Shown: positions 41,164-49,389, numbered from the stretch's first letter. The stretch: 55,353 nucleotides of DNA from Candidatus Doudnabacteria bacterium (GCA_016218585.1 JACRDK010000020.1:1-55353); one strand, 5' to 3'. Translations and numbers: made by a program. Notes: generated by a model from the sequence alone, not told the origin.

Positions 41164-41183
41164 ATATAAATTCACATAAACGC

Positions 41184-41223
41184 TTCATTCACTTCATTCA
41201 CGGCCGTGAATGAAGTGAATGAA
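41184..41223. repeat. perfect 40-bp palindrome
   Basis: Twenty bases on each side of CGG|CCG are fully complementary with no loop. Each arm is built from TTCATTCAC units in direct repeat (ATGAA/TGAATGAA). Could be a regulator site or a cruciform. Confidence 0.9.
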
Positions 41224-41239
41224 ATAAAATTAAAAAATA

Positions 41240-41268
41240 TTTACAAGACCCCATATGTTTGTTATAAT
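41240..41268 (+). promoter_or_regulatory. sigma-70 promoter for a short RNA / leader
   Basis: TTTACA (41240-41245), 17-bp spacer, TATAAT (41263-41268), followed about 10 bases on by the hairpin-terminator below. Confidence 0.75.
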
Positions 41269-41273
41269 CTAAA

Positions 41274-41335
41274 TATAAAATCATCTACGTTTTTCAAAGT
41301 ATGATTTGAAAAGGTTCGCAGACGATTTTTTATTT
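41274..41335 (+). ncRNA. candidate ~60-nt RNA ending in a long hairpin terminator (ppa leader)
   Basis: Outer arms AATCATCTACG / CGCAGACGATT (9 of 11 paired) and inner TTTTCAAA-GTATGA-TTTGAAAA (8 bp perfect), then GATTTTTTATTTT. The promoter sits directly upstream. It may be an independent small RNA or an attenuator for the pyrophosphatase gene 57 bases further on. Confidence 0.5.
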
Positions 41336-41391
41336 TGTGGCCAAAACCTGCACGCTCAGGCGGTGCCGGGTCCAGCTTAATTAACTGTTTT

Positions 41392-41892
41392 ATGATTTCA
41401 AAAATTCCTTTCGGCACAGCCGACGAATTTAATGTAATAATCGAGGTTCCGCAGGGCGAAGCAAAAAAATACGCTTACGACGCGGAAATAGAAGCGGTTA
41501 AGCTTAGCCGCGTGCTTTATGACGGCTTGGTTTTTCCGTTTAACTATGGTTTTGTAGCGGAAACGGAAAGCGGAGACGGCAGGCATTTGGACGCCTTTAT
41601 TTTAGCAACCCACCCTCTCTCGCGCGGAACCGTAGTTTTATGCCGGGCGATAGGCATGCTAAAAATGAAGGATCGCGGCAAGCAGGATAACAAAATTATC
41701 GCCGTGCCGATTTCAGAAAACCGCATGGAAGGATTAAATGATATTACCGATTGGCCTGAAGAGGAAAAAGAGAAAATTAAAGATTTTTATAAAATCGCCG
41801 CAGCTCAATGGGATAGCACTATTGAACTGCTGGGTTACGAAAATAAAGATGCCGCAAAGAAAGAATTACTGAGAACTTTGGAATATAACTAG
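41392..41892 (+). CDS. ppa: soluble family I inorganic pyrophosphatase
   Basis: 166 residues from the ATG at 41392, the usual family length; upstream in-frame codons are ignored because they enter the terminator-hairpin leader. NVIIEVPQGEAKKYAYD, FPFNYGFVAETESGDGRHLDAFIL (family signature D-x-D region varies: GDGRHLDAF), and ITDWPEEEKEKIKDFY. Hydrolyses cytoplasmic PPi. Convergent with the membrane pyrophosphatase hppA, with one orphan unit between. Confidence 0.9.
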   Translation: MISKIPFGTADEFNVIIEVPQGEAKKYAYDAEIEAVKLSRVLYDGLVFPFNYGFVAETESGDGRHLDAFILATHPLSRGTVVLCRAIGMLKMKDRGKQDNKIIAVPISENRMEGLNDITDWPEEEKEKIKDFYKIAAAQWDSTIELLGYENKDAAKKELLRTLEYN

Positions 41893-41939
41893 AGGTAGTA
41901 GTCATCCATAATTGGTCAGCAGCTAATATTCAAAAATCA

Positions 41940-41983
41940 AACTGGTCAAAATACGACGATTGTTGTATTTTGACCAGTTTTTT
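41940..41983 (+). terminator. ppa terminator
   Basis: Perfect 15-bp stem AACTGGTCAAAATAC / GTATTTTGACCAGTT with T run. The next promoter starts 5 bases later. Confidence 0.9.
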
Positions 41984-41987
41984 GCAA

Positions 41988-42016
41988 TTGACTTTTTTAT
42001 GCACATATGATTAAAT
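41988..42016 (+). promoter_or_regulatory. sigma-70-like promoter of orphan unit
   Basis: TTGACT, 17-bp spacer, TTAAAT. Confidence 0.65.
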
Positions 42017-42051
42017 GCCAATTAGTCTGAAAGAAAAAAGGAGTGTAAGGT

Positions 42052-42351
42052 GTGATGATAACAGTCTATTGCTGTTGTATGGTCGTTATCGGCTTTGTCG
42101 CCGGCGCTGTCGGTTTTAACCAAACAGACTGCAGCGTCCAGCGCCTAGCCAAGCCTTTATGTGCTTTGGGGTTCGTGCCGATGGTGTTGCTGATTGTGTT
42201 CATTCTCTCATTCAGCGGCACCTTGACTGAGCGGTATTTGTTTACGAACTCCCGGTCAGTACTGTTGGTCCTTGCGTTCAGCTGGGCACCCCTGGCCGGG
42301 TACCTGCTTGGACTGAACGTCGGTAAGAGGTACGATGGACGAATTACATAA
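42052..42351 (+). CDS. orphan three-TM protein in a strong-SD unit
   Basis: 99 residues; GTG at 42052 or ATG at 42055, AAGGAG upstream at 42038-42043. Three hydrophobic segments (about 3-22, 37-56, 68-88), several Cys at the N-terminus (YCCCMVV). GC-rich codon use. No known family. A strong terminator follows. Confidence 0.7.
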   Translation: MMITVYCCCMVVIGFVAGAVGFNQTDCSVQRLAKPLCALGFVPMVLLIVFILSFSGTLTERYLFTNSRSVLLVLAFSWAPLAGYLLGLNVGKRYDGRIT

Positions 42352-42371
42352 ATCGGAGCATGGCCGTTTTA

Positions 42372-42408
42372 CGGGGTGCGGGCATTTTGCTTGCACCCGA
42401 TTTTTTTT
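42372..42408 (+). terminator. terminator of orphan unit
   Basis: Stem CGGGGTGC / GCACCCG around GGGCATTTTGCTT, then T8. Confidence 0.85.
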
Positions 42409-42410
42409 GT

Positions 42411-42447
42411 AAAAAAAGACACCTCTTTTTAAAAGAGGTGTCTTTTT
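42411..42447. terminator. bidirectional terminator before hppA end
   Basis: AAAAAGACACCTCTTTT / AAAAGAGGTGTCTTTTT; serves the minus-strand hppA gene. Confidence 0.85.
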
Positions 42448-42460
42448 AATTTAAACAAGA

Positions 42461-44467
42461 CTACGGCTTTAGGAATTTTACCATCAGTAAGGCCACAATG
42501 TTTATAATCTTAATCATTGGGTTAATGGCCGGGCCGGCTGTGTCTTTGTATGGGTCGCCAACAGTGTCGCCGGTTACGGCAGCTTTGTGGGCATCGGAAC
42601 CTTTGCCGCCGAAAGAACCTTCTTCAATATACTTTTTAGCATTATCCCAGGCAGCGCCGCCGGTGGTCATAGAAATGCCAACGAACAATCCTGTAACAAT
42701 GGTGCCAACGAGCAACCCGCCCAAAGCAGCGGCGCCCAAGAAGTAACCAACAACAATTGGAACGATTACCGGAATTAACGCCGGAATAATCATTTCTTTA
42801 ATGGCGGCTTTAGTAACAATGTCTACGGCGCGGGAGTAATCCGGTTTTGCAGTGCCTTCCATAATCCCTTTAATTTCACGGAACTGTCTGCGCACTTCTT
42901 CTACTACGGCCTTAGCGGCATTGCCAACGGCAGACATAGCGATAGAAGCAAACAAATATGGCAACAAACCGCCAATTAACAAACCTACTAAAACTTTGCT
43001 GTCAGACAAATCGAATACGGAAGAAATTCCATTAACTTGCAATTCCTGAGTGTAAGCGGCAAACAAAACCATTGCGGCTAAACCGGCGGAAGCAATAGCA
43101 TAACCTTTTGTTACAGCTTTGGTGGTGTTGCCAACCGCGTCGAGCGGATCGGTTACATCTCTTACCGATTTATCTAATCCGGCCATTTCAGCAATACCGC
43201 CGGCATTGTCGGTGATAGGGCCAAAAGCATCAATAGCCACAACAATGCCTGTGAGAGACAACATAGACATAACCGCTAAGGCAATGCCATAAAGTCCGGC
43301 TAATTTAAAGGCGATTAAAATGGCCACCACAATTACAATTACGGGAGCGGCAGTGGACTGCATGCCAACGGCCAAACCTTTAATAATGTTGGTGCCGTGT
43401 CCGGTGGTGGAAGCCTCGGCAATGTCTTTTACCGGAGAGAAAGATTTAGAAGTGTAGTATTCGGTAATAACAACAATTGCCGCGGTAACCGCTAAACCGA
43501 GCAAGGCAGAGTAGAACAAACTCATTACAGAGTACTGGCCGTTGTCAGCCATTAAATTTTTGGTAATTGGGTAGAAAGAAATAGCAGACAAAACGCCGGT
43601 AACTACCAAGCTCTTGTACAAAGCGCCCATAATATTTTGGGATTTTCCTAAGCGTACAAACCAGCTGCCAACAATGGTGGTAATAATAGAAGCAGCGCCA
43701 ATCATTAACGGGAAAACAATCGCATTGGCATAACCCGGGAAAACAACGTTGCCCAAAAGAATAACAGCAATAGCGGATACGACATAAGTTTCAAATAAGT
43801 CAGCTGCCATGCCGGCGCAGTCGCCAACGTTGTCGCCAACGTTGTCTGCGATAACTCCCGGGTTGCGCGGATCGTCTTCCGGAATTCCGGCTTCAACTTT
43901 ACCAACCATATCTGTTCCTACGTCAGCGCCTTTGGTAAAAATACCGCCGCCCAAACGGGCAAAAACGGAAATTAAAGATGCGCCAAAAGCCAAACCGGCT
44001 AGAGCGTTTAGGTCGTGGGTGGTCATGTAAAAACCGGTAACGGCCAACAAGCCTAAGCCTGCTACAAATAATCCGGTAACAGCGCCGCCTTCAAAAGCCA
44101 AAGACAAAGCCGCGCCCAAACCTTTTTTAGCAGCTTCGGCAGTGCGGACGTTAGCGCGAACGGAAATATTCATACCGACAAAACCGGCAACCGCAGAAAG
44201 CACAGCTCCCAAAATAAAACCGTAAATGGTGTTATTGGAAAAGCTAAAGGCATACATTAAAATAATAATGGCTAAGGCTACCAAGCCAACAGTCTTGTAT
44301 TGTCTGGTTAAATAAGCCTTGGCTCCGTCCTGGATGGCTTTGGCAATTTCCAGCATTTTTCCGCTGCCGGAAGGGGATTTTAAGATTTTATAAATTAAAA
44401 ACGACCCGTAAAGAAGGGCCACTATAGCCGCAAAAACGGCATACCATAAAAGAGTGTTTTCTGTCAT
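42461..44467 (-). CDS. hppA: membrane-bound ion-translocating pyrophosphatase, probably H+ type
   Basis: 668 residues with about 16 hydrophobic segments. Couples PPi hydrolysis to ion export. Catalytic site: [20 protein letters not shown] (about 178-197) and [19 protein letters not shown] (about 207-225), and the C-terminal [17 protein letters not shown]. The residue after GNTT is Lys ([10 protein letters not shown]); in this family Lys at that place marks K+-independent enzymes, Ala marks K+-dependent ones. It would let the cell store PPi energy as an ion gradient, useful for a fermenter. Confidence 0.95.
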   Translation of the reverse strand: MTENTLLWYAVFAAIVALLYGSFLIYKILKSPSGSGKMLEIAKAIQDGAKAYLTRQYKTVGLVALAIIILMYAFSFSNNTIYGFILGAVLSAVAGFVGMNISVRANVRTAEAAKKGLGAALSLAFEGGAVTGLFVAGLGLLAVTGFYMTTHDLNALAGLAFGASLISVFARLGGGIFTKGADVGTDMVGKVEAGIPEDDPRNPGVIADNVGDNVGDCAGMAADLFETYVVSAIAVILLGNVVFPGYANAIVFPLMIGAASIITTIVGSWFVRLGKSQNIMGALYKSLVVTGVLSAISFYPITKNLMADNGQYSVMSLFYSALLGLAVTAAIVVITEYYTSKSFSPVKDIAEASTTGHGTNIIKGLAVGMQSTAAPVIVIVVAILIAFKLAGLYGIALAVMSMLSLTGIVVAIDAFGPITDNAGGIAEMAGLDKSVRDVTDPLDAVGNTTKAVTKGYAIASAGLAAMVLFAAYTQELQVNGISSVFDLSDSKVLVGLLIGGLLPYLFASIAMSAVGNAAKAVVEEVRRQFREIKGIMEGTAKPDYSRAVDIVTKAAIKEMIIPALIPVIVPIVVGYFLGAAALGGLLVGTIVTGLFVGISMTTGGAAWDNAKKYIEEGSFGGKGSDAHKAAVTGDTVGDPYKDTAGPAINPMIKIINIVALLMVKFLKP

Positions 44468-44540
44468 AAAAGAACTTGATTATTAATAATCTTGTATAAT
44501 TATAAAGCTTTTGGCGTAAAAGTCAAAGCCTTAAGATAAT

Positions 44541-44584
44541 AAAAAACACCCCGCCTTGGGTTTGCCTAGGGGCGGGGTGTTTAA
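44541..44584. terminator. intrinsic terminator
   Basis: AAACACCCCGCC / GGCGGGGTGTTT stem. On the minus strand it ends the 183-residue membrane protein gene. Confidence 0.85.
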
Positions 44585-44586
44585 AA

Positions 44587-45138
44587 TTATTCGCTAAAGG
44601 AAACGGAATGAATTAGGCCGTTAAAGTCGTTGGTAAGGCTTGAGGAAAGGCCAACATCAAATGTGAAAAATGTGTTCTTGTTTTTAACGCCGTAAAGCAT
44701 ATTATTAACATTTATGGCCGGCTGTCCGCCAATGCTGTCCGGTTTTGTTGGCAGGCCGCTCATAGCGTAATAGTCGGTAGGGCTAATGTATATTTTTATG
44801 TTGTAGAATTTTTTGCCCGGATCTATTTCAATAATTCTATACCCGTCTTTTTCCACGGCAGGTTTTACCTTCCAGTCCGGCTTGTATTTAAAATTTAAAC
44901 CAGAGGCTTTGTCGGTATAAGCTTGCCAGGAGGAAGTGTCTATGTTTGGTATTTGGGTGTTAAACAACGAAGAGGCGTAGGCAACCGCTGTGCCATTTTG
45001 GTCGGTCTTCGAGTTTGCCGGCAAATAAACAGAGCCCGGGTTTAAATCCGCCCAAAGCATTAAGCACAAATAAGTGCCGACGATTGCAATTCCAAACAAA
45101 ATAATAAAGCTTTTATTTTGGAATGATATTTTTGGCAT
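44587..45138 (-). CDS. membrane-anchored PsbP-like protein
   Basis: 183 residues. N-terminal anchor (about 10-31), linker, then a beta-rich domain (about 68-180) starting WQAYTDKASGLNFKYKPDW, the 'G..F.YP..W' motif common in PsbP-fold lipoproteins of Patescibacteria, and ending in a FDVGLSSSL strand. Function unknown. Confidence 0.7.
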   Translation of the reverse strand: MPKISFQNKSFIILFGIAIVGTYLCLMLWADLNPGSVYLPANSKTDQNGTAVAYASSLFNTQIPNIDTSSWQAYTDKASGLNFKYKPDWKVKPAVEKDGYRIIEIDPGKKFYNIKIYISPTDYYAMSGLPTKPDSIGGQPAINVNNMLYGVKNKNTFFTFDVGLSSSLTNDFNGLIHSVSFSE

Positions 45139-45222
45139 ATTGTTTTACTAATTTTGTTTCTATAACTTCTTAGAACTTTTCTTTATTATAAGATGTTATT
45201 TTATTTGCGTCAAATTAAACAA

Positions 45223-45402
45223 CTATTTGCTAAAAAGCTTGTCTAATCCGGCATTATTGCCGCAATAGTAAATGTGAGAGGTTAGGTTAACGCAATAGCC
45301 GGGATTTTTGGCAACAAATGAATATTTGGGCAAAAACCAATACAAAAAAGCAATGGCCAGGGCAATAACTAAGTAAAAAAATAATTTTAACAACCGGAAC
45401 AT
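45223..45402 (-). CDS. 59-residue membrane protein, short
   Basis: Reads MFRLLKLFFYLVIALAIAFL, then YWFLPKYSFVAKNPGYCVNL, then a tail with a second Cys (YYCGNNAGLDKLFSK). One transmembrane helix (about 6-25) and a short outside domain with two Cys that may pair. AT-rich native codon use and a sensible stop support it. Confidence 0.6.
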   Translation of the reverse strand: MFRLLKLFFYLVIALAIAFLYWFLPKYSFVAKNPGYCVNLTSHIYYCGNNAGLDKLFSK

Positions 45403-45535
45403 TTTTGTTTCTGAATAATAGCCTTACTCTATATATAATAGCACATTTTGATATTGTGATAAATTTTTTCGCTTGGTTTGAGGGAAAATTATTTTTTTAT
45501 TCGGCAGGAGCAAAAGTAATGGTATAATAAATAAT

Positions 45536-46870
45536 ATGAGTAAATTAAAAAAAGCTTTTGTAATTTCTTTTGTAATATTTGGCCTTTTGGGCTCTGCCGG
45601 GGTTTTAGCCCAAACAGCCGCTACCACCAACCTTTCTTTGGAAGAAAAAACCCAGTTGCAAAAGCAATTAGACGAAATTAATAGCCAAATTGCGGATATT
45701 CAGCAGCAGCTAAACGATGTAAAGGGCCAAAAAAATACTTTGCAGAATAAAGTTAAGCAATTGCAAAAACAGCAGGCAGCTTTAAATTTGCAAATCCAAG
45801 CCACCACATTGCAGGTGGCTAGCCTGCAAAACCAAATTGTAGAGACTCAGGGGTCTATAGATGTAAACACTCAAAAAATTAACCAACTTCAGCAAAGTAT
45901 TGCCAATTATATTCGTTTAATTAACCAGCGGGACGGATATCCGTTTTTGTACGTGCTCGTGGGCAGGAATAATTTATCCGATGCGGCGGGCGAGTTGGAA
46001 AATTTAAGCAAGGTTTCATCCGGCTTGCGGAGCGTGCTGGCTCAGGCAAAAGATTTAAACAACCAACTTGGCCTTCAAAAGGAAAGTTTATCGCAGCAGG
46101 AAGACCAGGCAAACAATCTGCTCTCTATAAAAGGACTGCAACAGCAGCAGGTGCTGGCTTCGGTGAGCGAGCAAAGCACACTGCTGCAGCAGACAAAAGG
46201 CAGAGAAGCGGACTATCAAATTACTTTAAACGACACGCAAAAAAGAGCAAATGAAATTCGCAGCAGGTTGTACCAGCTGCTTGGCGTGTCCACGCAAATC
46301 ACTTTTGGCGATGCCGTAAAAATTGCCCAATGGGCCGAACAGCAGACCGGCGTGCGCGCGGCATTTTTGCTGGCAATTTTAACTCAGGAATCAAACCTGG
46401 GAAAAAATGTCGGCACTTGCAATCGCCCCGGCGACCCGCCGGAAAAATCCTGGAAAGTGGTAATGAAGCCGACTCGCGACCAAGAACCGTTTTTAAAAAT
46501 TACTTCCGAGCTTGGCCTAGACCCTGACACAACCCCGGTATCCTGCCCAATGAAGGACAGCAAAGGCAGGCAAGTAGGCTGGGGTGGGGCAATGGGTCCC
46601 GCGCAGTTTATCCCTTCCACCTGGATGGGTTATAAAGACAAAGTGGCGGCAATGACAGGCAAGGCGGCGAACCCTTGGGACATTCGGGATGCATTTATTG
46701 CCTCGGCAATAAAACTTGGAGCCGATGGCGCCACAGCGCAGTCAGGGGAGTGGGCAGCGGCAATGAAATATTTTTCCGGTTCAACAAATACCAAGTACAG
46801 ATTTTATGGAGACAATGTAGTTGCTCAGGCGGAAAAATATCAGAATGATATAAACGACTTAAATAAATAA
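45536..46870 (+). CDS. secreted lytic transglycosylase with N-terminal coiled coil
   Basis: 444 residues. Signal peptide (about 1-26), a CwlO/EnvC-like coiled coil (about 30-240, Gln- and Leu-rich), then a lysozyme-like lytic transglycosylase domain (about 255-435): catalytic Glu in LTQESNLG, GWGGAMGPAQFIPSTW, FIASAIKLGADG. Cleaves glycan strands of peptidoglycan. A TATAAT (45522-45527) lies just upstream of the ATG, giving a near-leaderless transcript. Terminator follows. Confidence 0.9.
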   Translation: MSKLKKAFVISFVIFGLLGSAGVLAQTAATTNLSLEEKTQLQKQLDEINSQIADIQQQLNDVKGQKNTLQNKVKQLQKQQAALNLQIQATTLQVASLQNQIVETQGSIDVNTQKINQLQQSIANYIRLINQRDGYPFLYVLVGRNNLSDAAGELENLSKVSSGLRSVLAQAKDLNNQLGLQKESLSQQEDQANNLLSIKGLQQQQVLASVSEQSTLLQQTKGREADYQITLNDTQKRANEIRSRLYQLLGVSTQITFGDAVKIAQWAEQQTGVRAAFLLAILTQESNLGKNVGTCNRPGDPPEKSWKVVMKPTRDQEPFLKITSELGLDPDTTPVSCPMKDSKGRQVGWGGAMGPAQFIPSTWMGYKDKVAAMTGKAANPWDIRDAFIASAIKLGADGATAQSGEWAAAMKYFSGSTNTKYRFYGDNVVAQAEKYQNDINDLNK

Positions 46871-46875
46871 ATTTT

Positions 46876-46908
46876 AAAAAATGCTCCGGCTAGCTGGAGC
46901 ATTTTTTG
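46876..46908 (+). terminator. intrinsic terminator
   Basis: Stem AAATGCTCC / GGAGCATTT with T6; 14 bases before the next promoter. Confidence 0.85.
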
Positions 46909-46921
46909 TTTACACCTAACA

Positions 46922-46950
46922 TTGACCGTTCTCGGTTTTTATGTTATTTT
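46922..46950 (+). promoter_or_regulatory. sigma-70-like promoter
   Basis: TTGACC, 17-bp spacer, TATTTT, upstream of the LuxR-type orphan unit. Confidence 0.7.
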
Positions 46951-46990
46951 TAAACGTCGTAGTAAAAAAATAGAACTAACAGGGGGCAGT

Positions 46991-47560
46991 ATGAAGATAG
47001 GGTTGTTTTGCAACTACAGCGAAATTTTCGCTGTGTGTCTGCGCACCATGATTCAACATCACGGCAAAGACGTCCTTCGTCTGAGATCTTTGGATAAATT
47101 GCCGAATGCCAAGTTCGGCGGAGTGGTAATTTGTTCTGAAAAGCCATACTGGGAGATACCAGCTGGCGTTATCCAACACAAATACGGCTGTCCTATAATC
47201 TTGCTCACCGACTCGATTGTCTGTCGGGTGTCGGTAGTGAGGTTCGGAGTGGTTGCAGCCTTGCCCACGACAGCAGGACTGGGCGATGTTGATATTGCGT
47301 TGGGGTGTCTGAACTCTCCAATGCAGTTTGAACACCCGGGTGTCATTTTCCGCAGGGCGAAACCGCGCGTAAGCAAGAGGGACGCCGAGATCCTGTTGCT
47401 CATTGCGAGTGGTGTGACCAACGCAGAAATCGAGAAGCAGATGGGTTTGGGTCCGCGGAGCGTAAGCTATATTCTTAGCTGTTTGCGTAACCGGTTTGGA
47501 ATAGACCGGAACGGTGATTTGCGCAAGACCGCCTCGGACCTGGGGTGCATTGAAGTTTGA
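46991..47560 (+). CDS. LuxR-type HTH regulator with pseudo-receiver, in a strong-SD unit
   Basis: 189 residues from the ATG at 46991 (AGGGGG SD 4 bases upstream). Residues 1-105 have a receiver-like alternation (MKIGLFCNYSEIFAVCLRTMI, FGGVVICSEKPYW) but the phospho-acceptor Asp position is not Asp, so it is probably not phosphorylated. Residues 118-175 are a LuxR/GerE helix-turn-helix (SKRDAEILLLIASGVTNAEI, RSVSYILSCLRNRFGI). GC-rich codon use. It is the only unit with a recognisable regulator. Confidence 0.8.
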   Translation: MKIGLFCNYSEIFAVCLRTMIQHHGKDVLRLRSLDKLPNAKFGGVVICSEKPYWEIPAGVIQHKYGCPIILLTDSIVCRVSVVRFGVVAALPTTAGLGDVDIALGCLNSPMQFEHPGVIFRRAKPRVSKRDAEILLLIASGVTNAEIEKQMGLGPRSVSYILSCLRNRFGIDRNGDLRKTASDLGCIEV

Positions 47561-47575
47561 AACAACCAAGCAAAG

Positions 47576-47614
47576 AAACGCCGTAAGTTCCTTGGAGGGG
47601 AGCTTACGGCGTTT
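47576..47614. terminator. terminator of LuxR unit, also before MarR end
   Basis: AAACGCCGTAAG / CTTACGGCGTTT stem and T-rich tail. Confidence 0.85.
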
Positions 47615-47620
47615 TGCGTT

Positions 47621-48043
47621 TTAAATTGTTTTGCCTAATTGGCTGAGAAGCTCGGAGAACTCTTCGAGCTTTTTTGTTTTGCCGCTTGGCGTTAAACTTT
47701 CGGCCAGGCGCTCGGCGCGCTCAATGGATTCTTCCAAATGGCGTTTGCCGCCCGGAGCAAGCACAACACAACTTACGCGGGCATCGCCGGGAACGGTTTC
47801 TCTTTTTATAAGGCCAACCTTTTCCATTGGGGCAAGTAGGCGAGTAATGCCCGAGGCGGTAAGGCCTAAAGCATCGGCCAAATCAGACCGGCGCATGCAG
47901 GTTTTATCCGCCTGGCTTAAATGGTAGAGAATGGCAAATTCGCTCATTCCTAAACCGCCTAAGCCCGCGTCAAACCTTCTGGTAAGCGCGCTTTGCACCT
48001 TAGCTAAATTTAAATAAAACAAAACATTGTTATTCAATTTCAT
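47621..48043 (-). CDS. MarR-family transcriptional regulator
   Basis: 140 residues. Winged-helix core: GMSEFAILYHLSQADKTCMRRSDLADALGLTASGITRLLAPMEKVGLIKRE and wing DARVSCVVLAPGGKRHLEE, over residues 35-115. Binds palindromic operators as a dimer. Its own promoter overlaps a TACTTGA-N4-TCAAGTA palindrome, indicating autorepression. No efflux or detox gene is adjacent to suggest a ligand. Confidence 0.9.
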   Translation of the reverse strand: MKLNNNVLFYLNLAKVQSALTRRFDAGLGGLGMSEFAILYHLSQADKTCMRRSDLADALGLTASGITRLLAPMEKVGLIKRETVPGDARVSCVVLAPGGKRHLEESIERAERLAESLTPSGKTKKLEEFSELLSQLGKTI

Positions 48044-48061
48044 ATATTTAATAATTGATTA

Positions 48062-48105
48062 ATACTTGACTAATCAAGTATATATCAACTTTCAAAAAGT
48101 GTCAA
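48062..48105 (-). promoter_or_regulatory. marR promoter with overlapping operator palindrome
   Basis: Minus strand TTGACA (48100-48105), 17-bp spacer, TATACT (48077-48082). The palindrome ATACTTGA-CTAA-TCAAGTAT spans 48062-48081 over the -10. Confidence 0.85.
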
Positions 48106-48121
48106 GTAAATATGTTCGACC

Positions 48122-48151
48122 TTGAGTTTTTCTGTACAAAGATGTTATTAT
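48122..48151 (+). promoter_or_regulatory. sigma-70-like promoter
   Basis: TTGAGT, 18-bp spacer, TATTAT, before the 109-residue orphan unit; 16 bases from the divergent marR -35. Confidence 0.65.
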
Positions 48152-48171
48152 AAGCAGCAAAGGAGGCAGAA

Positions 48172-48501
48172 ATGCCGATTATCCAATCACTATCGTGGGC
48201 GGCGTTGCTCACGATAGTTCTCGGCCAAATTTTCGTCTGGCGGGTCAGGGTTTTTGACCAACAGGCGGAAGATGGCGACAACGAGATGGTAGAAGTGTTC
48301 TTGCTTATGGTTGTCCTGCTGGTCGCCAGCTACTTAATCGGCCTCGCTGTCGGCTTAGCGGTAGGCCTAGGGGCTTGGTCTCTTGCGGTGGGCTTCGGTT
48401 ATGTTGTTATCATAACCCTGGCCGCCATTGCAGGGTTTTGGGCGTTGCATATATGGGATCGGTTGGTCCGGCGCGTGAGAGCATCGGAGACGGCGAGTTG
48501 A
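48172..48501 (+). CDS. orphan membrane protein in a strong-SD unit
   Basis: 109 residues, three hydrophobic segments (about 5-22, 42-67, 70-92) and a basic C-terminus (WDRLVRRVRASE). AGGAGG SD 5 bases before the ATG. GC-rich codon use. No family recognised. Similar in size and style to the next unit, possibly related in function. Confidence 0.75.
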   Translation: MPIIQSLSWAALLTIVLGQIFVWRVRVFDQQAEDGDNEMVEVFLLMVVLLVASYLIGLAVGLAVGLGAWSLAVGFGYVVIITLAAIAGFWALHIWDRLVRRVRASETAS

Positions 48502-48509
48502 ACAAAGCG

Positions 48510-48568
48510 AAAATCGGCAAGGGAGATAATTGGCGCGACTGCGCTGACGAATCTCCCTTGCCGATTTT
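48510..48568 (+). terminator. long hairpin terminator
   Basis: Perfect 18-bp stem AAAATCGGCAAGGGAGAT / ATCTCCCTTGCCGATTTT enclosing a small GCGC stem. Confidence 0.85.
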
Positions 48569-48582
48569 AAATTGGTTAAGGC

Positions 48583-48611
48583 TTGAACTTTTTGTATAAA
48601 TTAGCTATTAT
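48583..48611 (+). promoter_or_regulatory. sigma-70-like promoter
   Basis: TTGAAC, 17-bp spacer, TATTAT; 15 bases after the previous unit's terminator. Confidence 0.75.
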
Positions 48612-48634
48612 TAAGCCCTTAAGGAGGCTCTTAA

Positions 48635-49030
48635 ATGAGCAAAGAGACTAAGGCTGCGGCCATTTCCGCTGGTGTCGTGGTGGCGATTTTCGTCATCGCA
48701 ATTATTCAACAGCTCCATTTTATTGCCATTGCCGCGGTGGCTTCCTGCCTTATCGGCTGCGGCTTTGGCGTATGGATCGTGCTGCGCGATTACCAGGTCA
48801 AACAGCACGAAGATGAAGGAGACTCTTGGGTCAGGCTCGGCATGTTCGGCTTGTTGTTGGTGGTGTTGTTTGGCATAGGTTGTTTCGCAGGTGGCGCCAA
48901 CGGCGGGGTTTTGTGGAAAGTTTCGTCTGTCGCGGTCAACTGGATTTCCTTCATTATCGGCGCCGTCGTGTCGAGTGAGAAGGAACAAGAGATTGTTGGA
49001 TTGTTCTACTTCAGAGTGCTGAGTCACTAG
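48635..49030 (+). CDS. orphan four-TM protein in a strong-SD unit
   Basis: 131 residues with four hydrophobic segments (about 8-26, 28-48, 67-86, 92-112). AAGGAGG SD 7 bases before the ATG. GC-rich codon use. No family recognised. Confidence 0.75.
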   Translation: MSKETKAAAISAGVVVAIFVIAIIQQLHFIAIAAVASCLIGCGFGVWIVLRDYQVKQHEDEGDSWVRLGMFGLLLVVLFGIGCFAGGANGGVLWKVSSVAVNWISFIIGAVVSSEKEQEIVGLFYFRVLSH

Positions 49031-49069
49031 CGCTTGTCGGCACCGGAATTCACCTTGCTCAAAAATCCC

Positions 49070-49108
49070 GAAGCCCGTTCTAACCTCGAAAAGGTGAAAA
49101 CGGGCTTC
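49070..49108 (+). terminator. hairpin after orphan unit
   Basis: GAAGCCCGTT / AACGGGCTTC with inner ACCT/AGGT; weak T tail. Confidence 0.65.
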
Positions 49109-49279
49109 TGTAATTTAAAAGAAAAGCGCTCAGCTTAAACTAAATATTGTTATAACGCTGGAATTCAAAGGCGGGGTTGAATAAAATGTAAGAATTTGCT
49201 AAAATAACGAAAGTTTGTGGTATTGAAATATTTTATTGGGGGTATCACATAACTAATAACTCGCAACTAATTGATTCAT

Positions 49280-49354
49280 TGGGGCGTAGCCAAGCGGTAA
49301 GGCAGAGGACTCTGAATCCTCCATTCGTAGGTTCGATCCCTACCGCCCCAGCCA
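49280..49354 (+). tRNA. tRNA-Gln (anticodon CTG), CCA encoded
   Basis: Acceptor TGGGGCG/CGCCCCA, same D-arm as the first tRNA-Gln, anticodon stem GAGGA/TCCTC around CTCTGAA (CTG), T-arm GTAGG-TTCGATC-CCTAC, discriminator G, CCA. The acceptor and D-arm are identical to 15192-15266. Confidence 0.95.
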
Positions 49355-49389
49355 TTAAAATCCACCAGTGCAAGCTGGTGGATTTTAAT
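49354..49389 (+). terminator. terminator after tRNA-Gln(CTG)
   Basis: Perfect 15-bp stem ATTAAAATCCACCAG / CTGGTGGATTTTAAT. Confidence 0.85.

Noticed and set aside
41335-41391. longer N-terminus for pyrophosphatase
   Set aside because: It would begin in the hairpin-terminator leader; the ATG at 41392 gives the family's normal length.
42498-44030. plus-strand frames opposite hppA
   Set aside because: hppA motifs are complete on the minus strand; these are shadows.
46976-47569. 197-codon minus-strand frame opposite the LuxR unit
   Set aside because: The plus strand has promoter, SD, HTH domain and terminator; the minus frame has none.
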